Positions 1 to 11,493 of a stretch of DNA of 64,000 bases are shown here, piece by piece. Position 1 is the first letter of the stretch. Each line of letters opens with the position of its first letter. Under the pieces are notes generated by a model. It had not been told where the DNA came from and did not search any database. It saw only the letters and a list, made by a program, of their open reading frames with translations. The position numbers were made by a program, and so were the translations under genes. Source of the DNA: Paralichthys olivaceus (taxonomy: Eukaryota; Chordata; Actinopteri; Pleuronectiformes; Paralichthyidae); contig NC_091100.1 of assembly GCF_024713975.1 (NCBI RefSeq), forward strand, positions 22,333,501 through 22,397,500, in the 5' to 3' direction.

Positions 1-374
1 ATAAAGGATTTTATCATTAAGCTTTTTTGAGTTTAAAATGTCACTTTTATAAGTGACACTGCACAATTGATATAATGAAAGACTATTAGTGTTCACAGAA
101 TAAATAGTATTTTATTGACCAAAAGTGACAATGGACCTATCTTTGTGCACAATACATTTCACAGCACACTGCCTTTAAGGCCTTTAAATAACATTAACAC
201 ATCTCCAGAAGTTACTACATCAGTCTATCTGGATTTCACAGAAGAACTTGGGACGATCAGTTCAAGAGACGAGAACACATAAAGGATTTTTGCAATGCAT
301 CACAGCATCTGTGTTACACTGTAGCATCTTAAAAAACACAACAATAGTGTATTTCTGTCACTATCTGTCCACCA
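1..374 (-). other. 3' untranslated region of ZNF-A with poly(A) signal
   Basis: This is the sequence downstream of the ZNF-A stop codon, read on the minus strand. It is AT-rich and has no open frame. A minus-strand AATAAA lies at 111-116 (TTTATT on the plus strand), about 260 bases after the stop, a normal distance for a cleavage signal. The transcript end was not observed; this is inferred from position. Confidence 0.5.
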
Positions 375-3300
375 TCATACATCCAAGTGGATCCTCTGGT
401 GACGTTTCAGATTGCATTTCTGGGTGAAGCGTTTGCCACAAGCCAAGCAGCAGTACGGCCTCTCCCCAGTGTGGACCCGGCGGTGGGCTTTGAGGTTGCT
501 CAGCTTGGTGAAGCTGCGACCGCAGAGCGAGCAGCAGAAAGGTCGCTCACCTGTGTGAGTCTGCAGATGAGCCTTTAGGTTGCTGGGGTGTGGAAAGCAC
601 TTTCCGCACTGGCTGCAGCGCAGGAGGTTCCTGGGGCCAGTGTGAGAGTCTGTGTGGGGTACGGGGCTGGCGTGATGTGAGATGGCAGACTGATGCTGGG
701 ATCTGACGCTGACCCACGGAGCACCGGTTCGGTTGAGTGGCGCAGCCTGTTTGTCTACCAGGTGAACCCGCTGGGCCGAGAGCAGAGGAGGTGGGGCAGC
801 TTTGGATGTGGAAGGAATTCTGTTGAGGGGATTTAAGTTCACAACCTGAGAATGAGCTATAGACGAAGCTGATGTGCTGCTGTTTGAGAGAGTGTGAGGG
901 TTTTTTTTCAATGGTCGGTGGAGGTGCTGTAAAGCTGCTTGCAATTTAAGACCTGTACCAGCTTTGGAATGCAGCTTCATAACCTCCTGCAGAGTGGCTT
1001 TATGGGAAATGTGGTTCCGTTTGTGTGCTTCGGAACTCAGTCTGTGCTGTTTTAAAGAGCATGAGAAAGACTTCATTCCAGACTTTGGAATTTCTTTCGT
1101 TTCCGGATGCTCACTTTCTTCACAGCCGTCAGAATCAATAGTTATTTCCTGCTTTATTCTCACACCCAATGTTTTGCTATTTTGCAGTCTTGCTTCAGAG
1201 GATCCTGACGTTGCACTCTGGGTAACCTGAGCATGAAGGTCTGCTGGTACAGATTCAGACAGCTCAGTTTCTGTACGCTTTAGTGAAGCTCTAGTTTTGG
1301 CTGAATCGTGATCATTTTCAGTCCCAAGTCTGTGATTCAGCAGCAGCCCAGTCCAACTAGTGTCCATTTCCAAAGCTGAGACATGTGATGGATCTGCAGC
1401 CATGTGCGTTTCCTCTACTTCTTCAGGGAAACCAAATGCTGAAGATATCTGTGAGCCTTGCATCATGATATCCCTCAACAGCTCCTCACTGCTCTCTGGA
1501 GTCTGTTGTGGTTGTGTCTCAGTCCTCTCGGTTGTGCTTTGTGATTCCAGTTCTGCCTTGCCTGGATAATGAATAGAAACGGGGGTTATATTAATGACTT
1601 CAACTGTAGACACTAACCAAAAAAGTAAGTCTGTAGTTGTCACGGCTAATGAGGTCAGCATAATAAATATGTGAATACATGATATTCCATCCACTGAAAT
1701 TGTTTTGGATGAAATAAGCCTAACTATGTAAGAGGATTGATGATCTAATTCTGTTTATTACAGAAGCTAAGTGCATTGGTGCAACATAAATTTGAGAAAC
1801 TGCCTGCATGTGAAGATATTAACCTTTCTGTCCACGAGCCACAGCAGCAGATGTATTCTCAAATCCACAGGCAACAGAGAAAAAGTTCCCACATGGAGGG
1901 ATTAATAGGCACAATGAGATTTTTATACAAGTAAGAAATTAAAAAATGCTCTAAAATCAGTTCCCTTTTGCAGAAATTACTGAGAAAATACTTGATGAAG
2001 CCGAGATGTTGAGCCCTTATTCATCTGCTCGAGGCCTGTTGTTATCTGTTCCCTGTTCCTATTTAAAATACAGAGGTGACTGTGAGGTTGTTACTTCGAA
2101 ACTTTGGAATGGACTTCCTCTTCACTCAGATGTGTTGAATCTCTGGTTTGTTTTATGAAGCTCCTGAAAACTAATTTCTATAGATTAGTCTTTTTTTAAT
2201 CACTCTAAGGTATTGGTTAGTTATTTTGGTTAAATGCGTAATTGATGCCTATGTGTATGGGAGTATGCTCGTCTGTATGTATTCCAGTATTTGGGCTTAT
2301 TTGAACCTATATGTGAAGCACTTTATAGCTGTTTTAAAGTGCAACATAATTTAATGATTATTTCTTAGTGGCATAGCTCTTCTAGAAATTAAGAAATAGA
2401 TATATGCTATGAGAATAGACATGTAGTAATTAGAAACTGAGTGAAAAAAAGCTTTTAATTATTTGTATGTAATTATTTCCATGTTACCTTGAGGCAAAAT
2501 CAAAGGTTATTTTTGTATTCAAAATTAAACCATATTATTATCATCATTAAATCCCATTTTGAATGATTTAAGTAATGTTTCTTTATTTATATAGCACATT
2601 TAAAACAACTTGGTTGACCGAAGTGCTTCACAAGTAAAAGGCACAACAAGAAGACAGTAACATGTAATACATTAGAGTAAAAGTAGTACAAATAAAATAA
2701 GATAGAAAGTAGAACAATTAAAATTAAATATAAGATATACAAACAAAATAAAATAAAATCAGCTGGGATAAAAACGTACTAAAGCCAAGGAGAGCCGCTG
2801 TGTTTTTAGTAATGATTTGAAGTGTGGTAGAGAGGGGGCAGATCTAATGTGGAGAAGTTTGGCTAAGTAAGGCGGTGCCAGTCCTTTAGAAGATTTAAAA
2901 GTAAATAAAATTTAAAATCGATCCTGTGATGTGCAACACAGGAGTAATATGGTCCATGCCCACATTCTCATACAGGGAATTGCAGCAGTCAAGAGAGGTT
3001 ATGAAGGCATGGATCACCCTCTCAAGATCTATGTATGTGCTAAGGATGTCAGTTTTTTCAAAAATCAAATTGTGTATCATGTCAAATTCATTCAAATATA
3101 TGAAAACACCCCCAAACCCCACACGAATGTAGTCCCTGCCCTGCTCGTCTGTGGCGCCTCCTCCTCTGCTGCTAACATGTGACCATGTCTGTAACTGCAC
3201 AATTAATCCTAACTATATAATTGTGACTGTTCCATATACAGGCCCAGACAACATAAGTGTCATAGAGCTAGAATGATAAATCTACGAAGCATTAGCTTAC

Positions 3301-5816
3301 TGCAGATATATCCACGTTTGTATGTTGATAGGTAACAAAAGAAGTACAGCTCAGAAACTGCACATAGCAGTGGAATATATGTGAAGTCTCCTCGAGAGAC
3401 CCCTGTGCTACCAGACTCAGTGCGGTCACTGTTTTCTGGGGTTGGTGTACCAACAGCTGGGTGTGTGGAGTTGTAGTTGGTTGTTCGGCTCCACTTAAGC
3501 ATCTATAATCGACATCTATGATCTTACATGCTAATGCAGTTTTTGAACTCCCAAATACCTCAAAACAAAGGTCCACAAAGGACTCACATGATACTCACCA
3601 TCAAGAGTATCGCTCCACCCTCCCATATGCACAGATGAGCAAGATGGCTTAGTACCTTCTTCTTCTTCCTTCACATCCACAGCCGGCACCACTTCCTCTT
3701 CTTCTGCTGCCTGAACAATACACAGAATAAAAGAGTACAGGAGGATAAAGGACATACAATGTATTGAGTTCAAAGTTTTCAGAGTTGATTTCACATGTAC
3801 AATCTCATTCACTTAAACACTTGCAGCATTTATTATGTTTAAACAATCAAATGTATTAATATGTGAGCACAATTCTGATCTTTCAATCCTAAATGTCCGC
3901 TGATAAATCTTTCTACGAGGTGCGTTCACAGACCCTCTGACACAACATCATGTAGCTAAGTCCACTAGCTTAGCCACTTCTGGTGGACCTTTAGGCTTAA
4001 AACACCTGAAAATGAACTTGTTTTGAGCTGTATATAAATGTCGGGGCTTGTCAACACTTGAATGACCCCGCAGGAGAAGTATGGGGGCATGTTTTGTTTT
4101 TTCTGTTGTTTTATTACGTCTGAAGTCTCAGTCACCATTTACTTCGATTGGATTGGATTGGGCTGCTACAAAGAGACATCAGAAGTGTTTTGTGGGCACA
4201 AACACTTCCCCCACCACTTCATCGGCATAGTGTTGAGAAGATATTGAGTGAACTTTCATTTGTAAGTGAACTAAGCCTATAACTGACAGAATGACATAAG
4301 TGTTCATTTGCAAGTTGAGCAGGAAAGTGAGATCCGATCACAAGTGGTCACAGGAGACACATTCAGGACGCATTTTAATGTTAACTTGTTTAAGTGAACT
4401 GTCCCTTTAAGACCAAACAGTTATTTTGAGTCAGAGTTTACAGATGTGTCTGATGTCACTGTGTGTGTGTCACATACAGCATGGTATGGCAACCTAACTG
4501 TGCAGCTGACCAACCCATCACATATCCTTCATAAAGAATATCAGCTCTTGCCCTCTGGCAGAAGATACAGAGTCTCCCAGTGTAAACTCAATCACAATAA
4601 AAACTCATTGGTTCCTACCTCCGTCACACTTTTAAATAACGCTGCTTCATGATGCTGAGATTGTGCAATAGTGTTATGGGGTTTTATTATGGGTTGGTGC
4701 AACATGTGCTACGTGCAATGTGTTTTTCAATGCGGTGTGTGCAATATTTTATTTACTTTAACATTTTATGTGCATTTTAATGTTGTGATCGACACAGTTG
4801 GTGCTGCTGTGTAACTTGTTTTGGAAATATGGAAGCATATGTACACAGCATTTGAATCCAAAACAAATTTCCCTAAAGGGACAATAAAGTATATTGTATC
4901 ATATCGTGTGTGTGTGTGTGTGTCGGCATGAGCGAGCAACAGAGAGGTGGAGAGACGAGGAGAATATGAATGAATAAAGATTTTAGCAATTTAAGGAGAG
5001 TCAATCATTATGTGGTGATCAGAGTTGATATTGTGGCGGTGGTTACAAACAAATCAACAAGAAGAGAGAAAATATGTTTGATCCGTAATGAAACTGCAGC
5101 GGCTCATCTGACGTCAGTAGGAGGTCCTTCATATGTGGCCCAGGACAGATTAGCGTTCAAACTGCTAACAGAACGTGGACACATGTGGACCAGACCACCT
5201 TAGAATGTGGTCTGTCTTGATCAGAGTGTGTTCACACCTGTGTACTTAGAGCTGTCCGCTTGTGATCAGACCACAAAAACAACACGTGTACACCAGAGGT
5301 CACAGTCACATGAAGCAGCCCACCTGTGATTCCCTCTCTGGACTGGGGGGAGCTGAAGTGTTGTCTGCTTCCTGTGGCGGCTCAGATACCACTTCTCTGT
5401 GGCCTTGCGTCCATCTCTCCACGGGACTCCCCTCTCTCTTCACGCCACAGCCCCTCAGCACATCTGGAGGAAAGAACCACTGCAGTATCACACCAAGACA
5501 TCCCCTGAGATACATCTGCACTCGTGTGTCCCCTGCTCTTACCGTCACGCTGGTCGTCGCACCTTTCTCCTGCTGTGTCCGTGGACAGGTCCACATCCCT
5601 CTTAGCGCAGTCCGCACACCTCCCTGTCTTCTCTCCCTCTCTGTCGCTTAACTTCTTCTCAGTCCACTGCAGCTGCATCCTCAGAGCCTCCACCTCCTTC
5701 AGAAACCCGTCCTCCACCAGCCTGGTCACCTCGAACATGGCTGTCTTCACCACAGTCTCCATCACATCCGAGAGCTGCGTCTGAAAGGTGACTATGAGAG
5801 AGTCCAGGTCCGACAT
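375..5816 (-). CDS. ZNF-A: C2H2 zinc-finger protein, three fingers, about 570 aa
   Basis: Likely nuclear DNA-binding transcription factor; target unknown. Minus-strand coding exons are 5816-5543, 5463-5324, 3710-3599 and 1561-375; phases 1, 0 and 1 match at the three junctions and all introns are GT-AG. Residues 1-45 form a helical module (FQTQLSDVMETVV, then TRLVEDGF) shared with ZNF-B and, more distantly, ZNF-C. A basic, Cys-containing stretch, an acidic exon (VDVKEEEEG) and a long Ser-rich linker follow. IKQE and VKEE fit the sumoylation pattern psi-K-x-E. The C-terminus (about residues 485-567) has three C2H2 fingers with canonical TGERPF and TGERPY linkers. The start is the first ATG before the conserved module. 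Family membership is firm; orthology is not assigned. The final exon should not be extended upstream of 1561, because that open sequence is intron. Confidence 0.85.
2573..3085. repeat. Dispersed teleost interspersed repeat in ZNF-A intron 3
   Basis: It begins with TTTATTTATATAGCACATTT and contains AAAATCGATCCTG and GGCATGGATCACC blocks, in the order I know from a repeat found many times in percomorph genomes. The small open frames on both strands here fall inside the repeat and are not genes. Class is uncertain (non-autonomous or LINE-derived). Recognition is from memory of the family, not a search. Confidence 0.6.
4446..4905 (+). mobile_element. L2/Maui-like non-LTR retrotransposon 3' fragment
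   Basis: The plus strand encodes WYGNLTVQL followed by EYQLLPSGRRYRVSQCK and SLVPTSVTLLN, then a stop. This is the layout of the extreme C-terminus of reverse-transcriptase ORFs in teleost L2-type LINEs. A non-coding tail follows, ending in TTTCCCTAAAGGGACAATAAAGTATATTGTATC, the sort of 3' tail such elements use for priming. Only the 3' end is present, as expected for 5'-truncated insertion. Confidence 0.6.
4906..4922. repeat. (TG)n microsatellite
   Basis: Uninterrupted TG dinucleotides directly follow the 3' tail of the LINE fragment. Confidence 0.9.
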
Positions 5817-6300
5817 GACGGACTCTGGCAGTGTCCGGTCCCGGTTACACGACGTGTCTTGAGTTGGTCAATAAACGAGACAGACCAAGATCTACCACGT
5901 GTTGTTATGGTTGTTCGCCATTATCGCAGAGCTGCCTCTATCCCGCGATACATGATGTTGTTGTTGACCACCGTCCTGTCAGCTAGCAAGCTATGATGTG
6001 ACACCTTAGCTAACACCTAACCAACGTTAGCGGCACCAAACGGTGAACAAAAAGCACACAACTACGAATGATACACACCATAGTGCAAACTAACGCGTTA
6101 AACTACGTCGGTGTGCGTGAGTAGTTTCCACAGCTGACGACGATCCGGCAAAACTAATTCACGTGTACCTGTCAGTTAGCCGACCTAGCTTGATTTGTTT
6201 AAACAAACGCTGGTGCTCGTTGTTTGTGCTCGTGATGTCGTACGTGACGTCGTACGTGACGCAGTACGGTGGCCCTACGTGGAGGCTGAATGACAAAACG
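5817..6300 (-). promoter_or_regulatory. Probable ZNF-A promoter, CpG-containing, CRE-like repeats
   Basis: This sequence is immediately upstream of the ZNF-A start codon. It is visibly richer in CpG than the surrounding DNA. Around 6233-6268 a short unit (GTCGTACGTGAC) is repeated, creating TGATGTCG, TGACGTCG and TGACGCAG, which are CRE/ATF-like sites. No TATA box is obvious. The promoter role is inferred from position and composition. Confidence 0.45.
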
Positions 6301-6429
6301 CGTTTCAATAAGTGAAACCAATAGGCTGCACCAAGTAGAAGAGCACAGGATCATTGTTCAGGGTGATGATGATTGTGGCTGTTGTGCAACACATCACAAG
6401 GAGCGTGTGGGTGCTACAAGTTGAAAGAA

Positions 6430-7330
6430 AAAGTGTGATCTCAGAGGAGGGAAAGGTGTATTTGACTAACGCTGGACGCTAAAGAGTTTAGTTATTCATC
6501 AGTCCACAGTGACACGAATTTGGAATGGAGTTAATCTACTCATGTGAATACTCTCAAAAGCAGGCATCAAGCTGAGGTGGCTTCGAAAATACAACAGACT
6601 GATCCGAGCAGAAAAAATATCAACCTCAGAACTACAGCGAAAGCTTTAAAGGAATCGTTAGAGCTGGTTAATCTCTGTTTATGAGTTTTCCAAAAGCGAA
6701 TCACTGCACAATGCTGCCTGGAGCAAGACACCACAGAGGAAGCCACTGCTCTCAAAAAAATGAATAAAACATCAGTGTCTACCTGAAATTTGCCAAAAAC
6801 CAATTTCACAATCTACAACACTGATCAAACAATGTTTTGTGGACTGATGAATCTAAGGTTGAATTGTTTAACAAGCACACTCTGCCCTATGTAAGGCATA
6901 AAACAGGCAGATATATCATCAAACAGCAGAAGTATGGCGGAAGGAGTATGAGGTTGTGGCACTTTACTGCCTCTGAGTTTTGCACTAAATTCCGAAGTTG
7001 ACTGAGATTTCAAGCAGGGAGATGTAAGAGTGGCTTCATTAGCTGAAGCTCATTAGAAGTTGTGATGGTGGTGATGCAGCAGGACAATGTCTTTCAACAC
7101 CAAGTCAATGTACTGCAGATCTGCTTCAGTATAAAAATTAAAGGATGTGCACACCAGACAATAAGATTATGGCTGAGCTAAGGCAGGTATCAAAAGTTCC
7201 TTCTGAGCATTGTGCATGTCTAGTCCACAACTATTGGAGGCCCTTGTTTGAGGTTATTACTGCCTAAAGGAGGCTTGGTCGATATAAAGACCGAAAATTG
7301 AACTGTTGAATACTGTGAACGTTGAGCTTC
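6430..7330 (+). mobile_element. Decayed Tc1/mariner-type transposon
   Basis: Broken plus-strand frames keep transposase landmarks in the right order. WTDESKVELF, beginning about 6840, corresponds to the catalytic WSDE(T/S)K block. KYGGRSM, followed by LW, corresponds to KYGGGS(I/M)MLWG. A QQDN block near 7080 corresponds to FQQDN before the last catalytic residue. Upstream, TDPSRK and LRTTAKAL resemble the DNA-binding half. Stops and frameshifts make it inactive. Terminal inverted repeats could not be located with confidence, so the limits are approximate. Confidence 0.65.
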
Positions 7331-8588
7331 AGCACACTGTGTTTCTCTATACACGTGACATGCTAATACAGAAAACAAGCATTCAAATAGTTTATCCTGC
7401 CAAGTACTTTGTTTAATAGGTGTTGTTTGGTGAATTATGCTTGTTATTATGCATCTTTATCGGTTAATCCTCCTTATACTGTTCAGAAGTCCAGATGTTT
7501 CTCACTTCAGAATTTTTTTTTATTTTTTTTTTTTATACTCACTCTCAGTAAAACAAATTCGATTTAAATTCTTCTAAGATCATTCTGAGATCATTCTTTT
7601 GAGTGGGTCCTTCTCTTAAAACCCCAAAAAATCCACTTCTTACTACATTCTCTCCCCTGAACCACCCTCCATCTTCCTTCAAGGAAAATGTGTCATGTGA
7701 CCTTGAGTACTATTGAAATAAAAGAACCTTCCAACAATTTCTATTCTCCTCACACATGATCATGAAATTGTCACCACCATCACTTCCTTCTTAAGCTTAA
7801 GATCCCCTATAATTTTCCATATATAACAACATAACAACAATATGCATAATATGTATCAATTCTGCATAAATATTAAAGCTTAATGCGTTTGAATATGTAC
7901 CATTAGTATCTGCGCTAGTTACATGACCTACTTATAGATTATCTATGAGAACCATTGCATGTCCTTCTGCCCCATGAGCTTCACTTTGTTGACGTAATGT
8001 CATTATTTTAAATAAACAAACACTGTATTTTTAATTATAATTTTATGTATTTATTTCTCAGTATACATACTGTATGTGTTTGATTGACATTGAGATCCAA
8101 TTCTACGTTTTACCGTGCCAAAAGAAGAGGTTCTTCCTGATCAAGACTGATGTTTTAATGACACTACTCTCAGAAAAGGTACTTGATAAAAAAAAACAGA
8201 TCGAACAACGATGTGCTGAAGATGAGATTATATCTCGTGAATTTGGCCTCATTGATTTTATTTACAGAAAACATTTACAGAAAAGGACGACAAAACCAAT
8301 GATAAAAGAATGAGGAGGAAATAAACTCATTTTTAACTTAATTTCCAATCTGTAAAGTAGTCACAAGGATGATGTCCGTCAGTCTTAATTGAATATTTTT
8401 TTCATAAACAAAATATGCAGCAAAAAAAATTGGTATTTGATGTTAATTCAGTTATATTTCTCACAGCCGTTTTTGGATAAGAATAACAAAAAGTTATCCT
8501 AATAGAAAAGACTGAGTTTTTGCGATGTTCATTAAAAAACAACCGTGACTTCCAAAAAACCTCTTAAATTATCAAAGCACCCCTTGGT
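7331..8588. other. AT-rich intergenic DNA; 3' UTR of ZNF-B at right
   Basis: The interval contains a T-rich run near 7509-7535 and no convincing coding sequence. The right part is the 3' untranslated region of ZNF-B: a minus-strand AATAAA lies at 8257-8262, about 330 bases after the stop. A plus-strand open frame at 8074-8313 is lysine-rich and low in complexity, and I do not regard it as a gene. Confidence 0.5.
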
Positions 8589-11493
8589 TCAAAGGTCTGA
8601 CATGTGTTTGCGCTGATGTGATTTCAGATGATCGAGGCGTTTGAAGCTGAGCCCACACACAGCGCAGCAGTATGGTCTTTCCCCCGTGTGGGTGCGATGG
8701 TGAACCTTCAATATATCCGCTCTTGTGAAGCTCTTGTCACACATGGTGCACCGGTGAGGTTTTTCCTGTGTGTGAATTCTCCGGTGCAGCTTCAGATTCC
8801 AGAGTCGGCTGAACTTGTTCCCACACACAGTGCAGCAGTATGGTTTGTCGCCTGTTTGGCCACATTTATGTGTCTTTAGTTCAGAGAAAGAAGGGAAACC
8901 TTTTCCACAATGGCTGCAGAGGTGGAGCCCCTGACCAGAGTGAATCCTCTGGTGGACTTTGAGGTTACAGGCTTGAGTGAAAGTCTTTCCGCACTGGGTG
9001 CAGGAGTATGGCGGCCCTTGTCCTGTGCCCTTATGTGTCTGCTTGTGACTTTTGAGAGAGGCCGAATCAGGGAACGACATGGAGCACAGGTTACAAATGT
9101 GTCTCCTCCCTCCTCGCCCTGCTCCCTGATGCTGCAGCCTCTCTCCCAGGTTTAAGGTGTCACCGTATGAATCGGAGGCACCATACATATCCTCTGTGCT
9201 GTCTAAAGTCGGATCAGTTCGAATCCCCTGGTCCCGAAATCTGCCACCTGGATCACCAGACACATGGTCAGGGTACAACATGCCCGGGTCCTGCAGATAC
9301 CCTTCCTCATTAATTAATAAACAGCTGAATTCTCGACCTACAGTAATGTTAGTCCTTGAGGGTGAGCCTGCAGGTGAACTGACCGTACCTCTTTTGTTCC
9401 GTGGGACTCCTGTTTGGTACGCTTGATGCTCATTTACTTCAGGTGCTTCCACATTCCCCTCATAATGTCCCATGTAACTCAGATCCTTACCCAGGTGGGA
9501 CGGTGATACTTGTAACCCATCCAAGTTGCCCATTTCTATCATGCCGGCCTCGCCATAGCCCGTCTTGTCAAAGCCAGCCAAGTCTTCCATGTCATACCTG
9601 TTTGGGAAAAGTGGTTCGGACGGGTCGCCCGAGTGTCCATGTTGGCCAGGGTCTGGTCTCTGGTCAAAGCCAGCATCCCAGGTCACATGACACTTTGGGA
9701 TCTTGTTGTCACTGAAGCGTTTACTGGGTCCTGGCAAACCTGATGTATCCGTTTCTGTCCAATGAAAAGAGGAAAAGAAGCATTATAGTTGTACAGGAAC
9801 AATAATGATAAAGTCAGCATTGAAAATGTGAATGATGTTGTTTATATTTTCCAATATACCAGTAGCTGTAGTAATGATATGTCTCTGCACTTTTCATGTT
9901 GTTATGAACAGGGCATTTTAGATAACCCAATTTTATGTAAATTATTCAACCTTATGTAGATTAGAGGAGACTTTTATTTCAATATTATATTTCCCACTTT
10001 CCCAATTTGTAAACTTTTCTATGAAGTGAGTAAAAGGAAATATTCTAAATCACTAAAATATTTTTGGAAACTATCTGTGCAGACATTTCCCTCTAAAGAG
10101 AAGAATTGTATTTTCTATTTAATTTCTGTGGTTTGTATATATATGTGAAGTTACTTAAACCTTAACCTAAAGTGAAAGCATTGATATTTGTCCATTTCAG
10201 TGCTTCTTCTGCAAGAAATATCCTGTGAAGATTTAGTGTGTGTTTTATACATGTTTGTTTTATTGTAGTATTTTTCTGAAAGAATGAAATGTAAGACTTA
10301 ATTTAGTTTTGTAATATTATTGGGTATTTGTCTCTCATTTTTCCTTCTTTTTACTGGATAATGCTTTGTTGAGCCACAGCACCTACACGTGACTCAATTT
10401 GATACTATTACAGATTCCTTTTGAAAGACAGCTTGTTAGACTCGTTCAGTATCTGCACACTGACCATCCAGATTGACTCCCCATCTCTCTTGGGACTCAT
10501 TGGTTTCTGACGGCATGTGAAGGGCTTCCTCCTTGAGCAGTCTTTCCAACTTTTCACCTTGTACACCTGGAGACTGGCAGATAAGCAGAATGACAGGATT
10601 AATACAGGAAGTTTAACTCTGCACCTCTCAAGAGATAGAAGAAATGAACAGCCATTTTACTTTATTGAAAAATTTGTATTGCACTCTACCTGTGTTGCCC
10701 TCATAGTGCAATGGTTCTCTGGTTTTGTGTCTTCCACTTCATGGTCATGTGTCGCCACATCAGTGCCCTGACAGCTATTTATCTCTTCTTGCAGCACACT
10801 CTCTTGTTTCAAACCTTTCTCTGTGACAGAAAAGGGAGATGATTTTAAATTAGACAATATGAAAGATTTACTCTGCATTTGGAGGATTTGAAAAAGTGCA
10901 GATGGGGCATTCATCTTACTCCATTCCTCCAAAATATCAAAACATTCCAAGAAAACAATTCAATCCAGCAAGCCTGCACATCTGGTATGTTGCACAACTC
11001 TCACATTTTTGCAAAAACATGGCCAATTTATCCAATGCTTACACTCTGGTGTGTACAATGTTGGCGACTGTCCCGCTTGCTCTCTTCCTCAAACACAAAC
11101 AGTGTGATCAGACACATGTGTAAACTCCAGTGTCCATCCAGGTTTGATAATTAAAGGAGTGTGCTGATGTGGTTCCTAGGAAGTGAATTTAGACTCACGT
11201 ATGATCAAGTGAATGGTGGCTGAATATGAATGAGACTCACCTGTAGCCCTGGGTCTCTCCTCGACTCTCCCGCAGTCCACGCACCTCCCTCTCCGGTCTC
11301 CCTCTCTCTCCTTGCGTCGACTCTCGGACCACCGGAGTCTCCTCTTCAGGGACTCCACCTGCTCCCTGCTCCGGGTCACCTCCTCCAGGAAGCTGTCCTC
11401 CACCAGCCGGGTGATCTCGTACATGGCAGCCTTGAACACGGTTTCCATCACACCGGACAGCTGGGACTGAAACGTCACTATGGTCTCTGCCAT
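8589..11493 (-). CDS. ZNF-B: C2H2 zinc-finger protein, six fingers, about 552 aa
   Basis: Likely nuclear DNA-binding transcription factor; target unknown. Minus-strand coding exons are 11493-11241, 10820-10690, 10573-10465 and 9754-8589, with phases 1, 0 and 1 matching at the junctions. Exon 1 encodes the cluster module (VTFQSQLSGVMETVFKAAMY, then EITRLVEDSFLEEV) running into a basic coiled coil and a Cys pair (GRCVDC). Exons 2-3 are acidic and Gln/Glu-rich. The final exon carries an Asp/Gly-rich spacer (about residues 165-380) and six C2H2 fingers (about 385-550). The third finger is abnormal: it ends THKCGQ, so the second zinc-binding His is missing. Linkers include TGDKPY, TQEKPH and TGERPY. 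Exon 3 uses the acceptor before TCTCCAGG, because that acceptor alone keeps phase with exon 2. Divergent from ZNF-C. Confidence 0.86.

Larger units (their letters stand above)
4329..5275. mobile_element. MITE-like DNA element with inverted ends, interrupted
   Basis: The left end GATCCGATCACAAGTGGTC (about 4333) and the reverse complement of the right end near 5255-5275 (GTGGTCTGATCACAAGCGGAC) match at most positions of a 16-base core, so they form imperfect inverted repeats about 0.9 kb apart. Such TGATCxGAxCAC ends are common on non-autonomous teleost DNA transposons. The middle is occupied by an L2-like LINE tail and a TG microsatellite, so the original element was probably much shorter. 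It lies in ZNF-A intron 3, upstream (genomic left) of exon 2. Confidence 0.4.

Noticed and set aside
1562-1694. Upstream extension of the last ZNF-A exon
   Set aside because: The frame is open to a GTG at 1694, but an acceptor at 1562-1563 fits the phase of the preceding exon and the extra residues are intron-like and hydrophobic.
5262-5784. Plus-strand open frames opposite ZNF-A exons 1-2
   Set aside because: They are mirror frames of GC-rich coding DNA on the minus strand, which has conserved protein features and splice sites.
8074-8313. Lysine-rich plus-strand frame of 79 residues
   Set aside because: AT-rich low-complexity translation, no domain, and it overlaps the ZNF-B 3' UTR.
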